DNA of 64,000 nucleotides, taken from Otatea glauca (Eukaryota > Streptophyta > Magnoliopsida > Poales > Poaceae). Shown piece by piece: positions 45,890 to 56,600 of this stretch; position 1 is the first letter of the stretch, and every line of letters begins with the position of its first letter. The notes under the pieces were generated by a model that did no database searches, was not told where the DNA came from, and saw only the letters and a program-made list of their open reading frames with translations. A program made the position numbers and the translations under genes. The stretch covers positions 65,447,524 to 65,511,523 of the forward strand of contig CM070722.1 in the NCBI GenBank assembly GCA_036346275.1. Direction: 5' to 3'.

Positions 45890-46109
45890 GGACGTCGCAG
45901 GAGGCGGCGACGTGGTGAAGACATGCGAACTCGGGCTGGCCATGTCGATGAACGCAAAGCCGCCGTACAAACGGGCCGGCACGCTCTGGTACAAGGCACC
46001 GGAGATGCTCCTGGCGAAGCCGGACTACGACGAGCTCGTGGACGCCTGGTCCCTCGGCTGCGTCATGGCCGAGCTGCTCGCCGGTGCGGCGCTGTTCCGG
46101 GGCCTGAAC
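45890..46109 (+). pseudogene. CDK-like protein kinase fragment, activation loop to helix F
   Basis: The frame reads GDVVKTCELGLAMSM, AGTLWYKAPEMLL, DYDELVDAWSLGCVMAELLA and GAALFRGLN. These are kinase subdomains VII-IX of the plant CDKF-2-like group. The DFG position reads ELG, so the magnesium-binding Asp is lost. The N-lobe is missing on the left, where MED26-like sequence begins. On the right it is cut at LFRGLN by the retroelement; the rest resumes at 52347. Confidence 0.75.
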
Positions 46110-46669
46110 TGTTGGGTTTAGCCCTGGATCATGAACACACGCGAACACGAAAAAGTTTTAAGGCAATTTTTTCTTGTGTTATTCTTATTGTGTTGCACGC
46201 ACTATACCACCGACCATTTATTTCAAGAGAAAATTAGGTATATACCACTGAAATATTTCCGGTTTAGATGTATGCCATCAAAATAGTTTGTTTCACTTTA
46301 ATACCACCTAAACATCCCAAATCTCCTCAATATACCACTCTGTTACCCCTGTTACTTGTTACTAACAGCGACTCCTTATCCCTACATCGCTCGACTCAAC
46401 TATACCCACTGTAGTTGCTTCGTCCAGACCTGATCCAGTCTCCTTGTCTTCTCACACACCATGGAGGTATGTCGCGCCATCGTCCTCCTATGGCGTCGCT
46501 GCCGCCCTCTAAACTGCTCGCTCCTTTCTTCCCTCTGTGTTTGAGTGAGTCCTAAACCTAGTTTTGATGGATGTTACAGGTCATGTGATTGGAGTTGTAA
46601 ACTATTGGCATCACCACTGCCCTCTACAACTAGCCAAAAGTCACCACTGCCGCCGCTAACCTCAGCAAG

Positions 46670-49040
46670 ATGAGAGGAGAGAATGAGGGCCACCATCAAA
46701 ATGAGATCAATGTGAGAGAGCCTAAGAGCTATATATCATGTGAGAGGCATATAGTACAAGAGAACCAAATTGGTGGCAACTCAGACATTGCCGTACAAGT
46801 ACAACCAATTGGTCCATTTACAGCAGCATGTATTAGGGCATGTAGCTTTGAGGAGGGAATGGCATGTCAGTATGATGATCCAATGGTTGATAATTTAGAT
46901 AGGGACCCTAATGAGGATGCTCCGGTTGGGATTAACGAAGAATGGAGGTACTTCATTGGAGAAGAAGATATACCCCAAAGTGTGCATCAGGAGGCTAACG
47001 AAGGAGTGCAGCAGGAGGAGGCTATAGAGGATATGGTGCCAGATTATGATCCTGAAATTGTACGTAATGATGAAGAAACAGTTGATCTTACAATTGTGCC
47101 AGTTACTGTGCATGATAGAGATAATCCCATGATAAAGAAGGACGACACATTTGCAGATAAGCAGACATTTCTATTGGCGTTGAGTCAATTTGCTGTCAAG
47201 GGAGAGTTTGACATTGCACTAACTCATAGTGACAAGGAGAGGTATCGGGCTAAGTGCACTAACTCAGATTGTAAATGGACAATATATGCCAAAAAGATTC
47301 ATGGGAGTCCAATATTCATGGTATATACTCTTAGAATTATGACAACTAACTTTTAATTCATCTTTTCACCATATATTATGGAGATCTCTATATTATGAAA
47401 TTTATGTAACTTTTGTTCATTTCTTAATTATTGCAGGTGAAGATCATAGGGCCTGCACATAAATGTCCCACAACCAGTATGATGAAGGGCAACCAGGCAA
47501 ATAAATCATGGATGGCAAATAGAGGGAAGGACATATTGACGGAAGATCCATCTATTGGAGCAAAGAAAATGCAACACAGGCTACGAAAGCAATGGAATGT
47601 TAAGCTGACATACAATAAGGTATGGGAGGGTAGGAGGAGTGCTCTCAATCACCTACATGGCTCTTGGGAGGATAGCTTCATGGTGCTATGGAGATTCAAG
47701 GCACAAGTGGATTTAAAATGCCCAGGTAGTGTTGTCGAAATTGATTACAAAAAAATATGTGGTGAGATGCACTTCTCAAGGATGTTTGTGGCATTGAGGC
47801 CTTGTGTGGATGGGTTTCTGATGGGTTGCAGACCGTATCTAGGAGTTAACTTAACTCACTTGATTGGAAAGTGGAATGGTCAACTAGCATCAGCAACAGC
47901 AATCGATGGGCATAACTGGTTGTTCCCTATGGCTTGGGCTGTGTTCGATAAAGAAACAAATCCTAATTGGGAATGGTTCATGAGGAACCTTAAGAGAGCC
48001 ATAGGTACCCCCACCCCTAGGTTAACTATTCACACAGACGCTTGCAAAGGGCTAGAGGCTGCTCTCTCGAAGATATTTGACAATGGTTTAGAGCATAGGG
48101 AGTGCATAAGACATCTCATGATGAACTTCAGAAATAAGTTCAAGGGTGAGGTATTGAAGTACATGTGGCCAGCAGCTTGTGCTGCCACACCTAAGAAGCA
48201 TCAGGAACTTATGGATAAAGTTGGCGAAAAGTGTCCAGAAGTAGTTAATCATCTCAACAAGTATCACCCTCACCTTTGGACAAGAGAAAAATTCTCAACA
48301 GAATGCAAGATAGACTATGTCTGCAACAACATTGCTGAGAGCTTCAATAGTTGGATCAAAGACATTAAGAGCCTTCCCCTAATTGATCTCTTTGACAAGC
48401 TAAGACAGATGGCAATGGAAAATATATTTACAAGGAAGAGGATAGCTGCCAGATTGCAAGGGAAGATCCTGCCTAGTGTGGTGTTGGCACTAAACAACAT
48501 GAGCAAGGGGTTGAACTATGATATGAGTAAAAGTGATTTTCATCAGGCTGAGGTGTCGGTAACGAAGAAAGACAAGAAATCCGGAGGTACACAGTTGATC
48601 TAGACACCTGGAAGTGCTCATGTGGGATGTGGCAAGTCTCAGGGAAACCATGCACTCATGCCATAGTATTCATATGCTCTTTCAGGGGTGCCAAATTGGA
48701 GGATTATGTGCATGATTATTACTCAGTTGCCAGATTCAAGGATGCTTACCAATTTGCGATTCCCCTATTCGGCGACAAGTCAGATTGGCCAGTAGTTGAA
48801 GTAGACTTTGAGATGCAACCTCCCGTTTTGGTTAGGCCTGCTGGAAGGCCAAGAATAAAAAGAATCAAGCCTGCACACGAAGGAGGAATAAAAAAGGGGC
48901 CATACCAATGCAAGAGGTGTTTCCAGTTTAGTCACACACAAAATGGGTGCACTAACCTACTACCACCACAACATGCACAAAATGGACAGCCGGATGGACC
49001 ACTACTAAATTCTAAAATAGCCAAGTGGTTAATTTTCTAG
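46670..49040 (+). pseudogene. MULE transposase (MURA-like), nearly complete, one frameshift
   Basis: Exon 1 is 46670-47320 (donor ATG|GTATAT); exon 2 starts at 47437 after TTATTGCAG. Domains in order: acidic N-terminus; MuDR zinc-finger region (YRAKCTNSDCKWTIYAKK); the DDE core with LTIHTDACKGLEAAL (second Asp) and NNIAESFNSWI (Glu). At the usual first Asp position (family: GVDGTHL) this copy reads GVNLTHL, Asp to Asn. Near 48586 one base is missing, giving a stop at 48601-48603; beyond it the frame resumes as YTVDLDTWKCSCGMWQ, a SWIM finger (CSC...PCTHA), and a CCHC-like CKRCFQFSHTQNGC, ending in TAG at 49038-49040. Substitution plus frameshift should make it inactive for cutting. Confidence 0.88.
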
Positions 49041-50205
49041 CTTTCCTTGACATTTGTTCAGAAAAGTATGCACTAACTTGTTCTTTTATTTTGGCATGAA
49101 GAAGAAACCAAGTAGCGCTCAAGATAGCCAAGGAGACCCACAACCATCTAAGATAGTAAAGGGGTAAGGTACATGGTTATATCATACTTGTGTGTAATAC
49201 ATTGGATCTAACTTGGCTTAATATCTTGGCAAAGTGAAGAGAAGAGGCACCACTCCTGAAAACACAGATGCAAGAGAGCCTAGGACATGTAACTAGAAGT
49301 AGGGCAGCACAAACACCTAGGAGAGCTACCTCAGGTGCAGGAGTTCATATTGTCTCACCTACCAGTAGCAAGAGGGGGCGGCTCAGCCTATAAGAGCAGT
49401 TACATGAGTTGATGCTTTTGGTGACATGTACTGTTGTGTTGATCTTTAGGAATTGTGATGTCTTTTGTGTGATGGTTGGTACTGTGTGATGTCACCATCT
49501 AAAAACAATTTGTGATGTATGTGTTAAATACCTTGTAAGTTGTCAAACAATTTGTGAGTTCATTCTGTTACTTCTAGTAATTATTGTCTTTCACTTAATT
49601 GCATTTTGGATCTTCTTTTCTTCCAAATCTGGAAACTACATGCTAAAACCAAGTACCAGGCATCACATGATACAAATGAACAGTGTCGGATCTTGCTTCT
49701 ATTTTCTTCTGGTGTACATGTTGTTGCAGTGAAATGTAGAATATTAGCACAAATTCAGTTATTTGATTCACATACATTTCACTCAATCAACTTCATTGAA
49801 CAACAAAAAATTCATACATCCATTCTTGTTACAGAACTTGTCTGATTTTCAGTTTGAAGTTACAAGAGAAATCACTCCCAGCTGACCAGATACAACACTG
49901 CACAGAAACATGTTGTTGGCACCTCTGAATCTTGAACACTTAATGCACAAACCTCTGAATCCTAAATAGAAACACACTCCGTTGCACAAACAGGGAAAAA
50001 TTGAACCTAATACTATTACATTCTACTTGGCAGTGGGCTCAAATTACACATATACAAATACAAATGGACAAATTACTTGCAAAATTTGGAAATTAAAACG
50101 AATAACCAAGCTTATTCTTTATGGCTTCACACATACAACTTTGGCACACCTCTGGACACAACAGCAAGGAAGATTGGGAGGATGAAACACAACAACGACT
50201 TGGGG
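49041..50205. other. MULE 3' region between transposase and right TIR
   Basis: AT-rich. A short coding-like stretch at 49100-49400 could be the decayed end of the transposase gene. Nothing else is recognised; no captured gene fragment is seen. Confidence 0.4.
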
Positions 50206-50653
50206 CTGAGGTTAGCGGCGACAGTGGTGACTTCTGGCTAGTTGTAGAGGGCAGCGGTGATGCCAATAGTTTGCAGCTCCAATCACATGAACTGCAACAT
50301 CCACCAAAACTAGTTTTAGGACTCACTCAAACACAGAGGGAAGAAGGGAGCGAGCAGTTTAGAGGGCGGCGGTGATGCCATAGGAGGAGGACGGCGTGGC
50401 ATACCTCCATGGTGTGCGAGAAGACGAGGAGACTGGATCAGGTCTAGACGAAGCAACTAGAGTGGGTCTAGTCGAGTCGAGCGATGCAGGGATAGGGAGT
50501 CGCTGTTAGTAACAAGTAACGGAGGTAACAGTGGTATATTGAGGAGATTTGGAATGTTTAGGTGGTATTAAAGTGGACCAAACTATTTTAATGGTATATA
50601 TATCTAAACCGGAAACATTTCAGTGGTATATACCTAATTTTCTCTTATTTCAA

Positions 50654-51061
50654 TGCTCTATTTTCTTGCACTTGCCACGCTTCTCATCGGCGTCCTGGAG
50701 GAGGTCTTGCAATTGATGCAAGTGGGGTAGTCCTTCTTGGTCACCATGCAGCGCGTGCATGCCCCGATCACCATTCGCGCCTTGCTGCCCCTTGTTGTGT
50801 ACTTGATGCATATACTTCAAGATGCAAGCCTCACACCACCCAGAGAACTACAGCCTCACGGCAACCCCTCCTTTTGACGCACGTTCGGCCATGTGCCGCC
50901 ACGCGGCCAGCACGCCGCTATTGTAGAGCTGCATCCGTCGACCTCGCGATGCGCCATCTTGACAGCCTCCGTGCCCTTTGTCTGACGCACCTATTTCCTC
51001 GGGTGCCGCCTCCGGGAGTCTCCTCCCCCAGGGGGCAGCGGATTGATCCAAAACCTTAGGC
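50654..51061 (+). other. retroelement leader-like sequence right of the MULE
   Basis: Continues the host sequence interrupted by the MULE (duplication TTATTTCAA then TGCTCTATTTTC). It leads into the gag remnant without recognisable coding sequence of its own. Confidence 0.35.
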
Positions 51062-51804
51062 TCTGATGAAGGTGTATATGAGGGCTCAAGGACCGTGGGA
51101 CGCGATCATGGATGGCAGCGTCGATGAGCACAAGGATCAGATAGGTTTGGCGGCCATCTATAGATGGTATCTCAGAGAAAACACTCTTCCTACTGGCCGA
51201 AAAGGAGACGGTCAAAGCTGTGTGGGAGGCATTGAAGATGATGCATCTTGGCGCCGATCGTGTAAAGGAGGCAAAGGTACAGACCCTTAAAGCTGAGTTT
51301 TGAGGCTACGCATGAGACGGAGTCGATCGACGATTTCTCTATCCGGTTGACAACAATCGTCAACAAAATCAAAGGCTTGGCGACAAAATGGAAGAAAGCT
51401 ATGCGGTAAGAAAATTCCTTCGTACAGTCCAGTTCCTACAAATCGTCTTCACCATTGAGCAATTCGGCGACCTCAAGGTGATGACGATCGAGGAGGTGAT
51501 CGGTCACTTGAAGGCACACGAGGAACGGATTAGGGGATACGACGGCGGTGATGAAGAGCACCTACTCCTGATGCGCGCTGAGTGGAAGACCCGATCGTTG
51601 AGGCGCGACGACGAGGGCTCCTTCGGTGGCTCGAAAGGTGATAGTCGAAGAGGCCACAAGAATAAAAAATTCGACAAGGCAAAAGTGAGATGCTATAATT
51701 GTAATGATTATGAGCATTTCGCTTTAGAGTGCCGCAAGCTAAAAGATGTGAAAAAAACACTTCTTACCGAAGCTCTAAGTGACGACGAACCGGCACTACT
51801 TTGA
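51062..51804 (+). pseudogene. Copia gag (UBN2-type) remnant with zinc knuckle
   Basis: Blocks in three phases: LMKVYMRAQGPWDAIMDGSV (near 51063), ETESIDDFSIRLTTIVNKIK (near 51315) and, from 51388, MEESYAVRKFLRTVQ...IEQFGDLKVMTIEEVIGHLK, then a CCHC knuckle CYNCNDYEHFALEC. This is the order of the Copia gag polypeptide in grasses. At least two frameshifts. No protease, integrase or reverse transcriptase follows, so the element was non-autonomous or deleted. Confidence 0.85.
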
Positions 51805-51832
51805 CGATGTGTCAAGTAAGAGAGTTGAGTCC

Positions 51833-52030
51833 GGGACGTTGAAGAGGTGTGTTCACCGTCCTAAGTCGAGTCCGTCAAAGTTGATTCCGGGATGTTGAGG
51901 AGATACGTTCGCCATCCAAAGTCATGTCTATCGAAGATGAGATCAAGACGTTGAGGAGATGTGTTCGCTGTCTTGTTTTAAGTAAATTGATTGCATGATG
52001 CTGAGGAGATACGTTCTCTATCCTGTATCG
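51833..52030. repeat. degenerate 56-bp tandem repeat after gag
   Basis: Four units start at 51833, 51889, 51945 and 51995 with the common core GTTGAGGAGAT(G/A)(T/C)GTTCGC. The first three are spaced exactly 56 bases. Non-coding. Confidence 0.75.
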
Positions 52031-52346
52031 AGTAAATGTTAGATAAATCGTAGTTGAGACCGACTACCTCAACGAGTTAGAATTGTGATACAAGATTAAG
52101 GGGGTGATTGATAGTTTTAATCTTGTTTTTGGAAATTTTGGTTTGGAAAATGTTGTTTGAGTCTGAGTAGTGCACGGAATAGAATCCGAGTCGGCTAAGT
52201 ATTGACGTGTGAATCAGACTTTATAAGGCCCATGAGTCCTGTTACGTGAATAAACATGAGTTGAGAAAAGAATCAATGTAAAACACAAAGATTAAGGGGT
52301 GATGGGTAGTTTTAACGTTGATTTTATATATATATATGTTCCAACA

Positions 52347-52790
52347 GCTACAAAGACGTGGCCGGGCTACGCGTCCCTGCCGCTCGCCGCCGCGGTGCCC
52401 CAGCCGCGAACCCCGCATCCCAACCGGCTGCGCGATCTATTCCCAGAGGAGCGCCTTTCGTGCGACGGGTTCGAGGTCTTGAACGGGCTGATCAGCTGCA
52501 ACCCCGAGAAGCGGCCGTCGGCGGCCATTGCACTCCAACGTCCGTGGTTCACCGACTACGTCGACGCTCCTGCTGACGCAAAGACCGGAGTTCCGGCGTT
52601 GTTGCCGACGCAGGAGGCGTCGTGCTTCACCGCTATTTCGGGTGCTGATCGTTGCCCTGCCATTGCCAGCCAGACGAAAGGAGACGTAGGAGTGATAGTC
52701 CTTCGATTGATCAATGTGTATTCTCCTGATCTTTCGAACTGGTTATGTAAATTGTCATGCAGAGATAATGACATGATATGTAAATTGTAA
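52347..52790 (+). pseudogene. CDK-like kinase C-terminal part
   Basis: The frame resumes with ATKTWPGYASLPLAAAVPQ, then LRDLFPEERLSCDGFEVLNG and CNPEKRPSAAIALQRPWF, i.e. the end of the kinase C-lobe (subdomain XI) plus a tail, stopping at 52788-52790. It is the continuation of 45890-46109, with about 20 residues missing at the break (between LFRGLN and TWPGY). No start of its own; one ORF calls an ATG at 52299 that lies in retroelement sequence. Confidence 0.75.
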
Positions 52791-53665
52791 TGCAGAGATA
52801 ATGAAATGATCTATTTTGTACTGTTTGTTCTTTACTGTTCAGTTGGATTGAATTTTCCTATACCTTCGCGTTCTAATTGTGGTTCGTAGTAAGCTATCTG
52901 TGTGATGTTATCACTACAATACTACTATAATGTTTACTCGTACGAAAATTTTGGTGAGCATAAATTGTGATGAAAAATGCCTCGCTTGTAGCACTGGCTA
53001 ATATGTGGCCATCTGCAACCACATGAAATATGAACATAGGGAAAAAAACAAAGAAAAATTTGAAGATGATCTGTTCAACATTGTTGCAAAACCAATTGTA
53101 CTTGATGTGTCTATGATGATACATGTCAAATAAGAGGGAAACATAGACACACATAGAACTTAGCTCACCTGACAAACTTACTACAGGATGCTACATGTTT
53201 TACAAAAATAGGATTGATCAAAGATGATACATCACATGACCATCAAACTGTGTCCCAGAGACGGCATCAAGATTCCCAAGAAGTACATCAAAAGATTCAA
53301 CTATACTACGTAGTCCTTTTGTTTTCCCTAACATTATACATGTCAGAAGCGTCTGAGAATACATAAAATTGGTACTCATTCCACAAGAGTAGCTTATGAA
53401 TTATACTTATATCTAGTAAAAGACCAAACAAACAAGAAGAAAAAGAACATACCACTAACCCTTGACTACATAAAGCGAGCAACCCCGAGTGAACTGGTTT
53501 GGTCTACTAAGGCCAATCATCTCTTCCAAGTAAATACAGCTAGCTGCCAAAAGATTCAGCGTGCCCACTCAGTGTTCCAGTCCTGATGGTGAAGGCAATC
53601 AAGCTTCAGACCAAATGAAAAATCACACGTTCTGATGGAAGCATGCTGAAAAAAAAGTTTGGACC
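52791..53665. other. intergenic, includes 3' region of the LOV/F-box gene
   Basis: AT-rich. The right-hand part should contain the 3' UTR of the minus-strand LOV/F-box/kelch gene. No other gene is seen. Confidence 0.4.
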
Positions 53666-56600
53666 TCAAACTGAGCTGCTAGCAAGAGAAAGCTCATGTA
53701 TTTCAGTTAGCATCCACTCTTCTCCAGTTTGTCCTCCAAGCACTATTGTTTTTGTTCCTCCAACAACACAGGTGCTGTGGCCCCAGGCGAACCGTGGAGG
53801 TCTCCCAGGAACATTCAATATCCTCCAGGTAGGCTTTTCTTCAGTTGGATCCAAGAGATAAAGCTGTGATGCCGAGTGAAGGCCTGCCACTGATCCACCA
53901 AATATCAACACTCTTCCCCCTGGCAAGCTCACAGCAACATGATCAAGACGAGGAGGTGGACCAGCTCCGGCTGGATTTCCTGCCCCAGGCATTCCACTAC
54001 CAGTGAGGCACCGCCAACAGGGCTCTTCTTCACTCAAGTCCATCGTGAACACATCACTAGACCGGAGGCGCAGAGGGCCACTCTTAGCAAGACCACCAAA
54101 CATCAGGATTTTCCTGCCACCATAGACAGATATTGAGTGGCCCAATCTAGAAGGTGGTGCCCAAGATGCAGGTACCTCCCTCCACACAGGTTTGTCCATG
54201 GTTACATCAAGAAGATATGTATCACTGAGTAGTACACCTGAGTCGGCACAGCCCCCAGAAACCACCAACTTCGTCCCATCCAAAGTGCAGGAGCTGTGCC
54301 ATGAACGTGGAACTGGTGGTGCAACTCCAGAAATCTCACGCCAAGTCGGGTGTTTTGCATCCAAATCCAACATGAATACATCATTAAGCAGCCCCTGCCT
54401 TCCACATCCACCAAACACAACTAACCAAGATCCATTTAGGCACGACAGGGTATGGCCCCAGCGGCCTGGAGGAGCTGAGCTTACATTGATATGCCTCCAC
54501 TCTGGATTGCTGGCATTCAAATCCAACACAAATGTATCATTCATTGGCTGCATGTTAACACCTTCCCCACCAAAGAGAACAACCCGGTTCCCTACAGCAC
54601 AGGCACTGAAGTTGCATCGAGATGGCTCCACTGCACCCCCAACTGTCAATTTCCTCCAGGCAACAGCTTCCAGGGTGGTCAGTTCTCTTGCCAGCCGACC
54701 CCAGCTCAATTTTTTTGCAGCGAGCACAGTCTCAAGAGCTCGAGTAGTCTCACTACCCCACGCATTCTGGCAAACCATTCTCCAAAGATCTTCATTTTTT
54801 GTTAAGTGATACAACTGTCCACACACAGAGCTCACAGATGCTATATCTCTTGGTGACAACCTTGACAGGATATTCTGGCAAAGTACTTCGTCAGTCAACT
54901 GGAAGAGGCTAGAATACTCCCGGCAGAAGTTGCTCTGCCCTGGCCCCATCGATATGGGTCGGAAAGAGTTATCCGGAGCAAACCGTGTAGATCTCACAGG
55001 TTCCTTTGTTATTGAGCCAGGCAATGGTCCCAAATCAACATTGGCATTGGTGAAGAACTGAATGCCCATATAGTGAGTTATGGTTTCATCATCTCCATAT
55101 ATAGGACTCAGATGCAACCTGTTCATCAAAGGAGAGCCATCTTTCCTGAAATTTAGCAAATCACCACGGAACTCAGTACCGTTGTCTATGCATCTTCTAA
55201 TCTCTGAAACTACAGCAGCATCAACTAGGGGGTGCCTCCTTTGAGCAAACGGCCCTCTACATTGCAGGAACCGGCTGAAAGAGGGAAAAAAACAGCAGTG
55301 CATAAGGATATCAAGAAAAGTAAGTTTAACGATATATAGTTGCATACAAAGTCAAATGATGGCACGATTAAAAAAAATGAGAAATATGTGAAGAAAAGAG
55401 CCATACGAATCACACTTGCAAACAGGATATAATATTTTCAGTTGTCATTGAAATAGGTAAATGCCCTTTCCAAATGCATTTTAGCATAAAAGAATGTCTG
55501 CCTCCCAGGAAATTCATAGCATGATAAGCACCCGCTGTGGCACTAAGGGTCTTGCTTGCTGAGGAATTTTCATTGACATTCCCTTGAATCTTATGTGCGT
55601 TTTGATGTGAACAATGATGTAAAATGTCAGCCAAAAACAACAAAGGTTTGATCCAGAACTTCTTGTTAATGCCTCCACAATTTGAACCTCATGATTTGAA
55701 AATGTGACAGAAACATACTTACATTCATAGGGTATGAATCTAAGAATATCTTGGATGAGTTTTTGAATTCAAGAGAGTAAATGTGCGATTATGGTCAGGA
55801 TTGACAGCACAGCCGTTGTATGGTAGCACATCTTAAACCTTGTTTTGACGAAGACACAAATTAACTTCCCCATCCGAACTGATATCTTCGTGTTTATGTT
55901 GAAGTAATCATCCCATGGAATATACTTCTGAACAAAAAGGCTATATTTTGTTTTCTAGGTTAATTACACATTTTTGTAATGTTTTCTAGCTAATGTGTTC
56001 GCTTAGGTAATTGTGATAGTAATAGGCAGAGAAGTGTTAAACTGCTAATATAGGATAAGATAACTGATTGAGTAAAGTGCAATATAGGTCCCTAAACTTT
56101 CATGGGTGTATCACAGAGGGCCTTGTACATTTTTTAGGCCTCTAAACTTGTATAAGCGAGTCAAGCTAGTTCAATCCTATTATGAGATATATGAACATTA
56201 CTCTTCATTCTTCAAAAAGGAAAAAAAAACCTTTTTTACACAAGCATGTTATTAGCATCAAATACATAATATTGCCATGTGTCCAGCAAGATTTGTGCAA
56301 CACTTTGACATCAATAACAAATTAGCAAAGATGACATGTAAGGTAATAAATGATAAATTAAGCATATGTTTTCTCCTACTCCCTCCGTATCAAAATACAA
56401 GGCCCACACACACTTCTATGATCAAGCCTTGTAAACTTTGACCAACAACTGTTCCAATGGTATATTTGTTCCATCAGATAAAGCAATACCACTAGATTTG
56501 TCTTGAAGTATTTTCATAATCATAATTATATAGTTGATAAATGATAATTAATACTAATATGTTTTAACAAAAATCAATGGCCAAAGTCATTTAGATGTCC

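Larger units (their letters stand above)
46227..50644 (+). mobile_element. Mutator-like element (MULE) with 439-bp TIRs and 9-bp TSD
   Basis: Terminal inverted repeats run 46227-46665 and 50206-50644, each 439 bp, starting GAGAAAATTAGGTATATACC. By eye they are about nine-tenths identical and share the CACACCATGGAGGTATG phrase. The element is flanked by TTATTTCAA at 46218-46226 and 50645-50653, a perfect 9-bp duplication as expected for MULEs. Length 4418 bp. It carries one transposase gene starting five bases inside the left repeat. The perfect duplication and similar repeats suggest a relatively recent insertion. Confidence 0.95.
46110..52346 (+). mobile_element. retroelement-derived segment splitting the kinase, hosting a MULE
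   Basis: The segment begins TGTTGGGTTTAGCC and ends ATATGTTCCAACA, so its ends form a short TGTTGG/CCAACA inverted repeat like LTR termini. Flanks (TGAAC and GCTAC) do not form a target duplication. Inside, outside the MULE, is a Copia gag remnant (51062-51804), then a polypurine-like AAGATTAAGGGGG at 52092 and again at 52287, suggesting a decayed 3' LTR. A left LTR matching it was not found. Exact element borders are therefore inferred. Confidence 0.5.

Noticed and set aside
46110..52346. Calling the kinase-splitting insert a complete LTR retrotransposon
   Set aside because: Ends look like TG...CA termini, but I found no target duplication, no matching pair of LTRs and no pol; kept as retroelement-derived.
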